From Phreatobacter sp. (GTDB taxonomy: Bacteria; Pseudomonadota; Alphaproteobacteria; Rhizobiales; Phreatobacteraceae), in assembly GCF_030691135.1 (NCBI RefSeq), contig NZ_JAUYFA010000031.1, positions 1 to 64,000 on the forward strand: DNA of 64,000 nt. Direction: 5' to 3'. The translations under genes and the position numbers were made by a program. Each line of letters opens with the position of its first letter. Position 1 is the first letter of the stretch. This document shows, in pieces, positions 8,772-18,667 of this stretch. Below the pieces are notes generated by a model. The model was not told the origin of the DNA and searched no databases. It saw only the letters and a program-made list of their open reading frames with translations.

Positions 8772-10705
8772 TGGCACCCGCCGGGGACGCGAGCCCGGAC
8801 GGCAGCGCCCGGCACGGCGCCACCGTCCGGCCGGCCGAGCAGGCCGTGGTGCTGGTCGTCGCCTGGGGCAGGCTCTACATCGACCGTCTGGTGCAACACG
8901 CCTTCGTTTCGCTGCTGGCGCCGGGCAACCTGCCCCATGTCGCCAGGCGCATGCCCGTCACCCTGCAGATCATGACGCGGGCGGAGGACGCCGCCTATTT
9001 CGAAGCCCAGCCGCAGGTGCAGCGCATGCGCGCCTTTGCTTCCGTCGTGGTGGCGCCGATCGACGACCTCATCGTCCCCGGCCTCTACACGGTGACGCTG
9101 ACGCTCGCCTATGCCCGGGGCATCGCCCTGCACGGCGAGGCGATGACGCGCACGGTCTTCTTCTCTCTCAACGCCGATTTCGTCCTCTCCGACGGAAGCC
9201 TGGCCCATGTGCTGGCGCGGATCGAGGCGGGGGCCACCTCGGTTATGGCGGCGAGCTTCAAGGCGGTGGCGGAAGAGGTGATCCCCAGGGTCGACGCACT
9301 CGCCCCGGCCGACGGTGCGCCGCTCGCCCTGACCGGCCGGCAGCTCGCGGCCATCGGCCTCGCCTCGCCGCATCTGACGACCGTGGGCAAGACCCTCAAC
9401 CAGTCGCGCTGCTGGAGCCGGGCCGCCAACCATGTCTTCTGGCAGGAGGACGACACCGCCTGTGTCGGGCGCTTCCTGCAGATCTTCTTCCTCGGCATGC
9501 GCCCGACGCGGGTCGTCACGAAGGTCCACGGCTACTGCGACTATTCCTTCCCCGAGCTCTACTGCCCGGACGGACGGATGGAGGTCATCGCCGATTCCGA
9601 CGAGGTCATGATCCTGGAGATGCAGGAGCGCGCCGCCGATGCCCGCTCGGTCGTCTATGGGTCGCGGCCGGCCGGGGTCTGGGAGCGCGACATCTCCGAA
9701 TGGTACGTGCCCTGGCATCTGGAAGCCTCGCGCACGCCCATGCTGTTCCACAGCGGCGACCGCGACGCCCGCTCGCATGCGCTGCTGGAGCGCAGCACAA
9801 GCGACATGGCGGCGCTCGTCGCCGGCCTCGGCCCGCCGGTCCCCAACCGCGGCCACTATTACTGGGTCGCGGGCGTCGCCGCCTGGTTCCAGCGGCGCAG
9901 CGGCCAGGCGGCCCTGCCGCCCGAGCTCGACCTGACGCTGACCCTCGCCGACCTGCGCAACCCCTCCTTCGGCCCCAGCCGCCGGGCCCGGCGCTTCGGT
10001 GTCGGCAGCGGCCATCGCGGCGGACCGCGCGCCGTCGTCTCCCGCCTGCGCGAGCGCCTGTGGGGCGTGCCGCCGCGGCTCGGCCCGCTCAATCTCGGAC
10101 GCGAGTCCTACGCGCCCGTGCGCGCGGCCGTCGAGGACCTGCGCCGCTCCGTCCACGCGGGCGCGCGCCTGCTGGTGGTCGCGCCCGTCGGAACCTGGCT
10201 CGACGGGATGTTCTCGCCCGAAGAGGACGGTGTCTTCTGGATCGAGCCGGATCATCTCGCCTGCTGGCGGCTGGCGGGCGACGACAAGGTCGATGCCGTG
10301 CTGGTCATGTGCCGGCATCCCGACGAGATCGATACCCAGCTCCTCGTCGACCATGTCCGCGGCGTCACGAACCCGGGCGCGCGCTGGACCTATGTCGCCC
10401 ACAAGCCGATCTGGCTGCCCGATGCGGCCTGGGTCAGGGCACGCCTGGTGGACGCCCTGCTGCTCGAAAGTGCCATGAAGCCGAGCGCCGCCGCCATCGA
10501 TATCGGCCGCCAGCCGCAGGGCCTGCACGACCGCGATCTCGGCCGTGTCGGCCAGGCCGGCAGTTCGCTGCTGCGCGCGCTGCGCTATGCGGGCCTTCTA
10601 GCCCTCTACGGCCTGCGGCAGACCATGCGCCGCGGCACCGCGAACAATGCCGAGCCGACCAGCGTGGTGGTGCAGGTGGTGGCGCCGCAGGATCCGCGCC
10701 CATGA
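8771..10705 (+). CDS. uncharacterized 644-aa polysaccharide-locus protein, possibly glycosyltransferase-like
   Basis: Start overlaps the wzt-like stop (ATGA); FFSLNADFVLSDGSLAHVLARIEAGATSVMA is GT-A-like; no family firmly recognized. Confidence 0.7.
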   Translation: MAPAGDASPDGSARHGATVRPAEQAVVLVVAWGRLYIDRLVQHAFVSLLAPGNLPHVARRMPVTLQIMTRAEDAAYFEAQPQVQRMRAFASVVVAPIDDLIVPGLYTVTLTLAYARGIALHGEAMTRTVFFSLNADFVLSDGSLAHVLARIEAGATSVMAASFKAVAEEVIPRVDALAPADGAPLALTGRQLAAIGLASPHLTTVGKTLNQSRCWSRAANHVFWQEDDTACVGRFLQIFFLGMRPTRVVTKVHGYCDYSFPELYCPDGRMEVIADSDEVMILEMQERAADARSVVYGSRPAGVWERDISEWYVPWHLEASRTPMLFHSGDRDARSHALLERSTSDMAALVAGLGPPVPNRGHYYWVAGVAAWFQRRSGQAALPPELDLTLTLADLRNPSFGPSRRARRFGVGSGHRGGPRAVVSRLRERLWGVPPRLGPLNLGRESYAPVRAAVEDLRRSVHAGARLLVVAPVGTWLDGMFSPEEDGVFWIEPDHLACWRLAGDDKVDAVLVMCRHPDEIDTQLLVDHVRGVTNPGARWTYVAHKPIWLPDAAWVRARLVDALLLESAMKPSAAAIDIGRQPQGLHDRDLGRVGQAGSSLLRALRYAGLLALYGLRQTMRRGTANNAEPTSVVVQVVAPQDPRP

Positions 10706-11400
10706 CCGGTGACGACGAAAGCCGCCACGCCGACTATGCCGCCTTCGCCGCGGCCCATCCGCGCTGGTTCTCGAACGAGCCCGACGGGATCACCGTCGTC
10801 ACCGAGGCCGGCGCCATGGCCCGGATCGAGGCCGACATGGCCGAGCGCTACACGGCCCGTGGCCTGCCGGCGGAATGGGCCAAGGTCGGCGTGCGCTACG
10901 AAGACCCGTATCTGATGCTGGTGCGCGACGCGGTCATCTTCCCCGGTGGGACAACCGGTGTGCATCACCGCGTTCTTCGCCCCGGCGCCGAACCCTCCGG
11001 CGTCGCGGTCCTGCCGCTGTTCGACGGACGCATCGTCCTCGTCCGCCATTTCCGCCACGCGACGCGATCCTGGCACTGGGAGTGCCCGCGCGGAGCCACC
11101 GATCCGGGCGAAACGGCCGAGCAGTCCGCCGTTCGCGAGCTGCGCGAGGAGATCGAGGGCGAGGTCGCATCGATCCGCCTTCTCGGCCGCATCCACGGCT
11201 CGACGGCGCTGATGGGGATGTCGGTCGCGCTCGCCTGGGCCGAACTCACGGCGATCGGGCGCACGCAGGTGGCGGAAGGGATCGCAGGTCTGAGGCTCGT
11301 CACCCCGACGGAACTTGACGAGATGGTCCTGAACAGCGAGATCACGGACGCCTTCACCCTCGGCTGCGTCCTTCATGCGAGGCTCGCCGGCCTCATATGA
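10702..11400 (+). CDS. NUDIX hydrolase
   Basis: Nudix box ECPRGATDPGETAEQSAVRELREEIEGE. Confidence 0.9.
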   Translation: MTGDDESRHADYAAFAAAHPRWFSNEPDGITVVTEAGAMARIEADMAERYTARGLPAEWAKVGVRYEDPYLMLVRDAVIFPGGTTGVHHRVLRPGAEPSGVAVLPLFDGRIVLVRHFRHATRSWHWECPRGATDPGETAEQSAVRELREEIEGEVASIRLLGRIHGSTALMGMSVALAWAELTAIGRTQVAEGIAGLRLVTPTELDEMVLNSEITDAFTLGCVLHARLAGLI

Positions 11401-11446
11401 GCACCGCGCAGCTTCGCCCCACCCCCGGCCCTTTCCAGGAGCCCCT

Positions 11447-12334
11447 ATGGCAATTCATTGGTCCGTCATTCACAGCATGGAAGCCCTCGGCATGTTTCCC
11501 GCCAAGGGTTCGGTGCTGGATATCGGTTGTTCCAACCTCTACGGCGCAGAGGCTCCGGCGATCCTCGATTTCGTCCAGCGCCACAATCCGGGGACCTCTC
11601 AGGATCTCGCTTGGGCGACCGCACTGGCCTCGCGGTCCGGTTTCCGACCTGACGGTATCGCGCTCAACCAGGCCTTCGTCGGCGAGCTTCTGGAAGCGGC
11701 CGGCATGACCTACGAGGCGGTCGACATCGCGTCGAGCTATCGCACGACCATCCTGGACCTCAACCGCAGCGAACTGCCGGAAGCCTTCGTCGGCAAGAAC
11801 GACCTCGTGATCAATGCCGGGACCACCGAGCACATCATCAACCAGGCCAATGCCTTCAACGCCATCCACGAGGCCACCAAGGTCGGCGGCCTGATGTACC
11901 ATCAGGTCCCGGCGGCCGGTTTCGCCGCGCATGGCTACTTCTGCTATACGGGCAAGTTCTTCCTCGATATGGCAGCCTACAACCACTACGAACTGGTCGA
12001 CTTCTGGTATGACGGCCCCGCGGGCCATGACAACCTAATCGACTCCGTTGAAGCCTATAAGGCGCATTTCCCGGTCCTCGGCCCCTACACGGCCAACCGC
12101 CAGGGCGTACGAGAGGCGCGCGTCAACGCGACGCCGGTTCCCAACATGGCCGTGAACGTGTTGTTCAGGCGTACCTCGGAGAAGCCCTTCGCCGGGCTGC
12201 TGGATGTCAGCACCAGTGTCGGAGCGGTCGGCCAGGACGTGTATCAATCCTACGGCAGGAGCCTGGGCGCCCGCATCATGTCGACGGTCAAGCGGGTCGC
12301 GACCCGCGACTGGCTGACGCGCAAGCTGAAATGA
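11447..12334 (+). CDS. class I SAM-dependent methyltransferase-like protein (paralog A)
   Basis: GSVLDIGCSNLYGAEAP, NAGTTEHIINQANAFNAIHEATKVGGLMYHQVP; homologous to 12379..13209. Confidence 0.8.
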   Translation: MAIHWSVIHSMEALGMFPAKGSVLDIGCSNLYGAEAPAILDFVQRHNPGTSQDLAWATALASRSGFRPDGIALNQAFVGELLEAAGMTYEAVDIASSYRTTILDLNRSELPEAFVGKNDLVINAGTTEHIINQANAFNAIHEATKVGGLMYHQVPAAGFAAHGYFCYTGKFFLDMAAYNHYELVDFWYDGPAGHDNLIDSVEAYKAHFPVLGPYTANRQGVREARVNATPVPNMAVNVLFRRTSEKPFAGLLDVSTSVGAVGQDVYQSYGRSLGARIMSTVKRVATRDWLTRKLK

Positions 12335-12348
12335 AGTGAGACGGCTGT

Positions 12349-12370
12349 GCCGGGGCTACGAAGCCCCGGC
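12349..12370. terminator. bidirectional hairpin between convergent genes
   Basis: GCCGGGGCT-ACGA-AGCCCCGGC, perfect 9-bp stem with 4-nt loop in the 44-bp gap between convergent stops. Confidence 0.75.
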
Positions 12371-12378
12371 GGACCGGA

Positions 12379-13209
12379 TCAGCCGTTGGCATAGGCGCCT
12401 TTGACGGCATCCGGAATCGCGCCGACGCTGGTCGAGGTCTCGACCATGATGCCGAACGGCTTGTCCTTCACCTTGCGCAGCACGACGTTGATGGCCACGG
12501 TCGGAATACGCAGGGACGCCACCCGCTTTTCACGATCCTCGACGCCGATGGCGGCAACGCGCTTGTCCACGTGGGGGAAGTACCGGGCATACGCACGCGT
12601 GGACGAATAGATGTCCTCGCTGTCGGTGTAGTTTCCGTCGAACCAGATATCCAGCAGCTCATACTCGTTATATGCGGCGAGATCATAGAAAAAGCGGCCG
12701 GTGTAGCAATAATAGGCGTGATCGACGAAACCGATGGCCGGCAACTGATGCATGATCATGCCGCCTGGCTTGCAGGCATCGTGGATCGACTTGAAGACGT
12801 TGGCCTGGTTCAGAATATGCTCGCTGGTGCCGAAGTTCAGCACCACATCGGCCGATTTGATGAACTGTTCCGGCAGCGCCTGAAAGTTCAGGTCGACGAT
12901 GGTGGTCTTGTAGCCGTCGGCAATGTCGATGGCGTCATAGGTCATGCCCGCGGCTTCGAACATTTCACCGATGAAGGCGTGGTTCAGGGCCTGCCCGTCC
13001 GGACCGAGCTTCGAACCTGCCTCCAGCCGCTGCGCGAGTTCAGATAGATTGTCCGGGATCGTGGTCGCATAGCGGGCGACGAAGGCCTCGATCTGGGCCG
13101 CGGTCGCATGATACAGGTTGGAACTGCCGAAATCGATGACATGGGCGCCCGGAGAAAGAAGCCGAGCGTTTTCAATCGCATCCAGCGAGTTCCAGCTGAT
13201 GGCCATCAT
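12379..13209 (-). CDS. class I SAM-dependent methyltransferase-like protein (paralog B)
   Basis: GAHVIDFGSSNLYHATA, NFGTSEHILNQANVFKSIHDACKPGGMIMHQLPAIGFVDHAYYCYTGRFFYDLAAYNEYELLDIWFDG. Confidence 0.8.
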   Translation of the reverse strand: MMAISWNSLDAIENARLLSPGAHVIDFGSSNLYHATAAQIEAFVARYATTIPDNLSELAQRLEAGSKLGPDGQALNHAFIGEMFEAAGMTYDAIDIADGYKTTIVDLNFQALPEQFIKSADVVLNFGTSEHILNQANVFKSIHDACKPGGMIMHQLPAIGFVDHAYYCYTGRFFYDLAAYNEYELLDIWFDGNYTDSEDIYSSTRAYARYFPHVDKRVAAIGVEDREKRVASLRIPTVAINVVLRKVKDKPFGIMVETSTSVGAIPDAVKGAYANG

Positions 13210-13473
13210 GGAAACCTTTTCAAGGCCGCGGTGATTTCGGACGATCTAACTGACACGCCCATCACAACTTCGGCAGAGGACAAAACCGCTTGACGTACGG
13301 GTGGCCGACCTTTTACAGCCATCACTAAGCTAGTTCAAGCTCTTAATGCACTTTGCCGCACAACCGACATCGTGCAACCCCATACTTTTCGTGAACAGCG
13401 TAAAGACGATGTGAGCGTCTTGATCTGTTGACGTATCGGGGATCTAGAGCAGGGAAATACAGGCGCCCGATCG

Positions 13474-15717
13474 ATGGGCTATTCGGGGAATTCTGGCGTG
13501 ACACTTAACCCATCTATGTGGTCTGGGAAGTTCGTCTTTCATCTCGACCAAATGCCCCGGAATGCACCTTTTGCTATTCTGAAGGATGACAAGCTCGACG
13601 TCGAAGCCCTGCCGATCCTTCAGGCACGCACGGGGCAGAGCCATTTTGCTGGCTTCGTATCGTCCGCTGCCGAAACCCCTCCCGGCTGTCATCTCCTCAT
13701 ATCGAGCACGAACTGGCCACGCCTTGCCTCGGACGCGGCAGGATTGATCGCCCCGTCGCGGCTCATCGTCCTGCTTCATTTCGGCTTTGACCCGCACGGT
13801 TACTGGGACTTCGCCCTGTGCCTCAAGGACAAGCTCGAGCGCCTGGTCGCCGACCGCGACTTCAAGGCCGACACGTTCGAGCAGTCGACGGTTCACTCTG
13901 ATTTCTGGATGTCCAGCCGCTCGGTCGGCAAGCGCATGTCGGGTGGCTCGCTGCATCTGATGCGGGACTATCCGGAGGTGCTCGCCGAAAAGAGCCCCAG
14001 CCTCGTCTACATTCTGTCCAAGCTGTCGGACCAGAAGAGCCGGGACACTTTCACGCGAATCCTGTTCGGTAATCAGGAACAGGTCATGCGTGGCTTCCTG
14101 GCCGATGCATTCGGGCCGCAGCAGTATATGGACGTGGTAAGGCTGATGCCCGGAGACACCGTCATCAATGGTGGCGTCGGCGCGGGATGGGAAATTCCCT
14201 ATTTCATTTGCCAGATGAAAGGCGAAGGGCGGATCCACAGCTTCGATCCGGTCTTCCAACTCGAGGGCCACTGGGCCAAGCCGACATGGGACGCCTTCGA
14301 CGGTGTCATCACCAAACACGAAGTCGCCCTGCTCGACAGCGACCGCACCCTGCGGCTGGTTTCGCAGGTATCGGGCATGGTCTATGGCGCCGGCGGCGAA
14401 GACGTGGACGCCGCGGCCGCCGCGGGCTCCATGGTGAAGGAGTTCAAGGGTCGCTCGCTGGATTCGCTGGTGGCCGAGGGGCTGGTGACGGCCTGCGATT
14501 ACGTCAAACTCGATATCGAAGGCGGCGAGCCGGTCGCCCTCAAGGGCATGGAGCAGTCGCTGAAGCGCTTCCGGCCGAAGCTCTCGATTGCGATCTACCA
14601 CGAGCCCGAACATTTCTTCGACATTCCCGAAGACCTGATGCGTCTTCTGCCCGATTATCGCTGGTATGTGCGTCAGTACAGCTGTGGCCGCTTTGAAACA
14701 CTTCTCTACGGAGTGCCCAACGAGGACACCAACAGCCGCTCCGGCCATGAATTCGGTCCAGACATCGAGTCGCGCACGTCGGACAAGGACGTGCCCCTCC
14801 AGATCATCACCTACGTCCAGGACAAGGTCCCGCGCCTGACGCATCGCGGCCAGACCCTGATGCAGGTCGACCGCTTCAGCGGCGGCGACTGGGCCTTCGC
14901 GACGCTCGACGCCGTCGTGGAACTCGACGGGATCCGCGCGATCTCCATGGTCGATGACCATACCAGCGGCAAAACCTTCGTGGTGGCCCTGAGGGCAAGC
15001 GAAGGTGCCACTGGAACATTGTTCATCGGCCACCTCACGGTCCCGCAAGGTGTTCAATGGCTGGCGAGCCGCACACTCGCCGAGGGAGTGGCTGTGCCCC
15101 TGGTCGGCTTTGCCCCGGAGGCGGCGATCATCAGCGAGTTCCTGCCATCCCGGTCGCAGCTGTACATTTACGGGCTGGCTGAAGGCACGACCGCTGGCGT
15201 CGCCATCATCCCCGACCTTCCCGGCCGCCCCCTTTGCGTTCATCAGGGAGCGACCGCCGACAGCTTCGCGTTGCTGGTCAAGACTGAGTCCGGCCTGTGC
15301 CTGGTTGAGGCCCGACCGAGCAGCATCACGAACATCGTGGCACTCGACCCGGGCCCTGGTATGGAGTTCGAGGCGATTTGCACCGTCCGCGATCATCGCG
15401 AGCAAAACTCTCCGTTGCGCTACGCCTATGTATTCGTCGAAGCCGGCACGGGCGCCCGCGTAGTTCTCGGTCTCGACGCAAACGGCCGACTGGCGCCCCT
15501 GCGCGGAATGGCGGCTCCCGATTTTGTCGTCGTCAGCACCGGCAGTTCCGCGGTGTCCGTTGAGCCCTGGACGGTTCCGGTGCCCAACGAAAGCACCGTT
15601 CTCGATTCCGCCCGAGCCATGATGATTCCCGACCGGAGCATGCTCGTCGCAGAAGGATCGGCGAAAGATCCGCTGATCGATTACGCCCGTTGGGTCCAGG
15701 GCAAGTTTTTCATATAA
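13474..15717 (+). CDS. FkbM-family methyltransferase, large multidomain protein (747 aa)
   Basis: Central CDYVKLDIEGGEPVALKGMEQSLKRFRPKLSIAIYHEPEHFFDIPEDL is typical FkbM; flanked by about 220-aa N-terminal and about 310-aa C-terminal regions of unknown family. Confidence 0.85.
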   Translation: MGYSGNSGVTLNPSMWSGKFVFHLDQMPRNAPFAILKDDKLDVEALPILQARTGQSHFAGFVSSAAETPPGCHLLISSTNWPRLASDAAGLIAPSRLIVLLHFGFDPHGYWDFALCLKDKLERLVADRDFKADTFEQSTVHSDFWMSSRSVGKRMSGGSLHLMRDYPEVLAEKSPSLVYILSKLSDQKSRDTFTRILFGNQEQVMRGFLADAFGPQQYMDVVRLMPGDTVINGGVGAGWEIPYFICQMKGEGRIHSFDPVFQLEGHWAKPTWDAFDGVITKHEVALLDSDRTLRLVSQVSGMVYGAGGEDVDAAAAAGSMVKEFKGRSLDSLVAEGLVTACDYVKLDIEGGEPVALKGMEQSLKRFRPKLSIAIYHEPEHFFDIPEDLMRLLPDYRWYVRQYSCGRFETLLYGVPNEDTNSRSGHEFGPDIESRTSDKDVPLQIITYVQDKVPRLTHRGQTLMQVDRFSGGDWAFATLDAVVELDGIRAISMVDDHTSGKTFVVALRASEGATGTLFIGHLTVPQGVQWLASRTLAEGVAVPLVGFAPEAAIISEFLPSRSQLYIYGLAEGTTAGVAIIPDLPGRPLCVHQGATADSFALLVKTESGLCLVEARPSSITNIVALDPGPGMEFEAICTVRDHREQNSPLRYAYVFVEAGTGARVVLGLDANGRLAPLRGMAAPDFVVVSTGSSAVSVEPWTVPVPNESTVLDSARAMMIPDRSMLVAEGSAKDPLIDYARWVQGKFFI

Positions 15718-15725
15718 TCAATGCC

Positions 15726-15758
15726 GAGGAAGCGCGCGCCGTCAGTGCGCGCTTCTTC
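15726..15758. terminator. bidirectional hairpin between convergent genes
   Basis: GAGGAAGCGCGC-N9-GCGCGCTTCTTC, 12-bp stem with one G-U pair, between convergent stops. Confidence 0.65.
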
Positions 15759-16782
15759 AAGTCAGCGTGACGCCGCCTGAAACGTCGACAATGATGTTGG
15801 ACGCGTGCTCGTCATCGGGTTGGAACTGCAACTCGAGTTCCAGACTGACCGGCGCATCATCCGTGTGAGGTTGAATAGCGAGGTCTGCGCCAAAATCGAT
15901 CTCGGCCATCGGCTCATGGCCATCAACGCGCTTGGTGACGCTGACGATTTTCGTGACCAGCCCGACCCCCGTGATGTGCATGTCATAGGGCACGGAATAG
16001 AGATTGGCACTCGCCGAGAGGGTCCCGGGGGCACCGGTCGGCAGGAGGGGCACGCGGACAGCGCCCACAGCCGTACGGCCCATGCCATAGAAATGAAACT
16101 TGTAGGGGATCTGGCTGACCTCGACCCCCCCGGGGCTCAGCAGGATCGCGCCCAAGGCTCCAGGAACAGATTCGGGAAATGCCGGATCGAGCGCTTCCCC
16201 CGACTGGCTGAACAGTCGCCACCCCTTGTAGCGGGACAAAAACGAAGCAACGGCCATGGACGGTCCGGCCTGCTCGACATTGTCGACGACGATCACGCCA
16301 CCCGGCCGCAGATAGAGAGCCGAACTGAGAAGGTCGAACATGGCGTATTCGTAGGAATGATGCCCGTCGACAAAGATGAGATTGAAGGGCGCATGCTTGC
16401 CGGTCGCGGTGCGGGCCACTTCGAGCGATGCGAAATAGCTCATCGAATTGAGGGCGTGAAAGCTGGTGATAGCCGCCAGGGAATGCGGCCACCCTGCGAT
16501 GATCCCCGGTAGCCTGTCACCCCCATAGGGATCGATGGTCACGAGAGACCCGGCACCGGCATCAGCGACGGATTGGGCTAGCACGCGCGTGGTATTGCCG
16601 AAATAGCTGCCGATCTCGAGAATGTTGGCCGGCGCCAGCAAACGCGCGAGGTGATAGAGCATTGCTTGCGAAACCGCTGGGGTGATCCTGCCCGGATCGG
16701 CTGTGAACCGCTCGACATGGTCGTCGAATGCAGCCGATGCGAAAGCCGCGCGAAGCCGATCTTCAGACAAGACGTCAACCAT
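15757..16782 (-). CDS. class I SAM-dependent methyltransferase (Methyltransf_24-like)
   Basis: ANILEIGSYFGNTTRVLAQSV, NLIFVDGHHSYEYAMFDLLSSALYLRPGGVIVVDNVEQAG. Confidence 0.85.
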   Translation of the reverse strand: MVDVLSEDRLRAAFASAAFDDHVERFTADPGRITPAVSQAMLYHLARLLAPANILEIGSYFGNTTRVLAQSVADAGAGSLVTIDPYGGDRLPGIIAGWPHSLAAITSFHALNSMSYFASLEVARTATGKHAPFNLIFVDGHHSYEYAMFDLLSSALYLRPGGVIVVDNVEQAGPSMAVASFLSRYKGWRLFSQSGEALDPAFPESVPGALGAILLSPGGVEVSQIPYKFHFYGMGRTAVGAVRVPLLPTGAPGTLSASANLYSVPYDMHITGVGLVTKIVSVTKRVDGHEPMAEIDFGADLAIQPHTDDAPVSLELELQFQPDDEHASNIIVDVSGGVTLT

Positions 16783-17115
16783 GAGTGCCCCCGTTGTCCG
16801 CGCGCGAACTTAAAGCGCAGCGCGGGATCATCAGCCACTGGCACCAATGCACAGGCCGCGCGCATCTCGCATTCCGAAACGTCGGGATTTCAGCGCGGCG
16901 CGATCTCACCTATTTCACCCATGCAGGTCAACACCGCGACGCCTTTGAATCGTATCGCCTTACCTCTGCCCGGGAAACGATTTGCCAGTTGTCATCGCCC
17001 ATCACGCACGTTAAGTGAACGGGCGTTCGGGCAGGCGGTCGCATTCCCATGCGAGCCTGTATCACTAGGCGTTACCGTCGCAGGCTTTGGCAGACCACAT
17101 CCTCCGGGTTTTCTC

Positions 17116-18054
17116 ATGAAAATACTTGTCACGGGCGCGTGCGGCTACAAGGGCAGCGTGCTGGTTCCGAAGCTTTTGAAGGCTGGCCATCAGGTCGTCG
17201 GCTTCGACATCCAGTGGTTCGGCAACGAGCTCGAGCCGCATCCGGACCTGAACGTGGTGCAGGGCGATGTGCGCAACATCGACGAGGTGCCGCTCGACGG
17301 CATCGACGCCATCATCCACCTCTCCTCCGTCGCCAACGACCCCTGCGGCGACCTCGATCCCAAGCTGACCTGGGAAATCTCCTGCCTCGCCACCATGCAG
17401 CTGGCCGACCGCGCCAAGCGCCGGGGCATCAAGCGCTTCATCTACGCCTCGTCCGGGTCGGTCTACGGCGTGAAGGACGAGGAGCAGGTCACCGAGGACC
17501 TCGAACTGCTGCCGATCTCGGAATACAACAAGACCAAGATGTGCGGCGAGCGCATCATGCTGTCCTATTCCGAGGACATGGTTGTGCAGATCGTCCGGCC
17601 CGCCACCGTCTGCGGCTTCTCGCCGCGCATGCGTCTCGACGTCTCGGTCAACATGCTGACCATGCAGGCGCTGAAGAACGGCAAGATCACGGTGTTCGGC
17701 GGCGATCAGACGCGCCCGAACATTCACATCGACGACATCACCGACCTTTACATCTTCCTGCTCGACAATCCGCAGCACACGGGCATCTACAATGCCGGCT
17801 TCGAGAATATCTCGATCCTCGCCATCGCCGAGATGGTCGGCCACCATCTGGACGCCGAGATCGTGGTGACGCCGTCTAACGATCCCCGCTCCTATCGGGT
17901 CAATTCCGACAGGCTGCTGGCCACCGGCTTCCGGCCGAAGAAGACGGTCGAGGACGCGATCAAGGAACTGATCGGCCTCTACCGCCAGGGCGTGCTGATC
18001 GAGCAGGATCGCTGGCATAACCTCAAGTGGATGCAGCAGAAGGCGGCGCAGTGA
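17116..18054 (+). CDS. NAD-dependent epimerase/dehydratase
   Basis: MKILVTGACGYKGSVLVPKLL, ASSGSVYGVKDEE, YNKTKMCGE. The ORF-track start at 16651 is an extension. Confidence 0.92.
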   Translation: MKILVTGACGYKGSVLVPKLLKAGHQVVGFDIQWFGNELEPHPDLNVVQGDVRNIDEVPLDGIDAIIHLSSVANDPCGDLDPKLTWEISCLATMQLADRAKRRGIKRFIYASSGSVYGVKDEEQVTEDLELLPISEYNKTKMCGERIMLSYSEDMVVQIVRPATVCGFSPRMRLDVSVNMLTMQALKNGKITVFGGDQTRPNIHIDDITDLYIFLLDNPQHTGIYNAGFENISILAIAEMVGHHLDAEIVVTPSNDPRSYRVNSDRLLATGFRPKKTVEDAIKELIGLYRQGVLIEQDRWHNLKWMQQKAAQ

Positions 18055-18056
18055 CC

Positions 18057-18665
18057 ATGACGGCCTTCGCGAATCCCGGCGATCATTTCCGCGATTACGC
18101 CTCGCGCCTGGCAAGCGTCCTCGGCGGCTTCGACTGGACGCCCGTCGAGGCTCTGGGGCACGACCTCAGGGCCGCATGGAGCAGCGGTGCGCAGGTGTTC
18201 TTCGCCGGCAACGGCGGCAGTGCCGGCAATGCGGTGCACCTCGCCAACGACTTCCTCTATGCGCTGTCGAAGCAGGCCGGTTCAGGCCTCCGGGTCCACG
18301 GCCTGCCGGCGAACCAGGCGGTGATCACCTCGCTCGCCAATGACGAAGGCTACGACAAGGTCTTCTCGCTGCAGCTGGCGGTGATGGCGCGCAAGGGCGA
18401 CATCCTCATCGTCTTCTCCGGTAGCGGCAATTCCCCGAACATCCTCAGGGCGCTCGAAGAGGCGAAGCGGATTGGCATGAAGAGCTATGCCGTGCTCGGT
18501 TTCTCCGGCGGCAAGGCCAAGGCCATGGCGGACGTCCCCATCCACCTCGCGCTCGATGACATGCAGATCGCGGAAGATTTCCAGCTGATCATGGGACACA
18601 TGCTGATGCAGTGGCTTTCCCAATACCGCGACGAAGTGGCGGCTGAACTGGCCGGGAGGTCCTGA
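18057..18665 (+). CDS. gmhA: SIS-domain sugar isomerase, GmhA-like (sedoheptulose-7-phosphate isomerase family)
   Basis: VFFAGNGGSAGNAVHLANDFLYAL, GDILIVFSGSGNSPNILRALEEAKRIGMKSYAVLGFSGG. Confidence 0.82.
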   Translation: MTAFANPGDHFRDYASRLASVLGGFDWTPVEALGHDLRAAWSSGAQVFFAGNGGSAGNAVHLANDFLYALSKQAGSGLRVHGLPANQAVITSLANDEGYDKVFSLQLAVMARKGDILIVFSGSGNSPNILRALEEAKRIGMKSYAVLGFSGGKAKAMADVPIHLALDDMQIAEDFQLIMGHMLMQWLSQYRDEVAAELAGRS

Positions 18666-18667
18666 GC

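Noticed and set aside
8720-10528. 602-aa minus-strand ORF
   Set aside because: Antisense shadow of 8771..10705; composition is His/Arg/Asp/Gly-rich without family motifs.
13444-15405. 653-aa minus-strand ORF
   Set aside because: Antisense shadow of the FkbM gene; GC-rich codon third positions explain the long frame.
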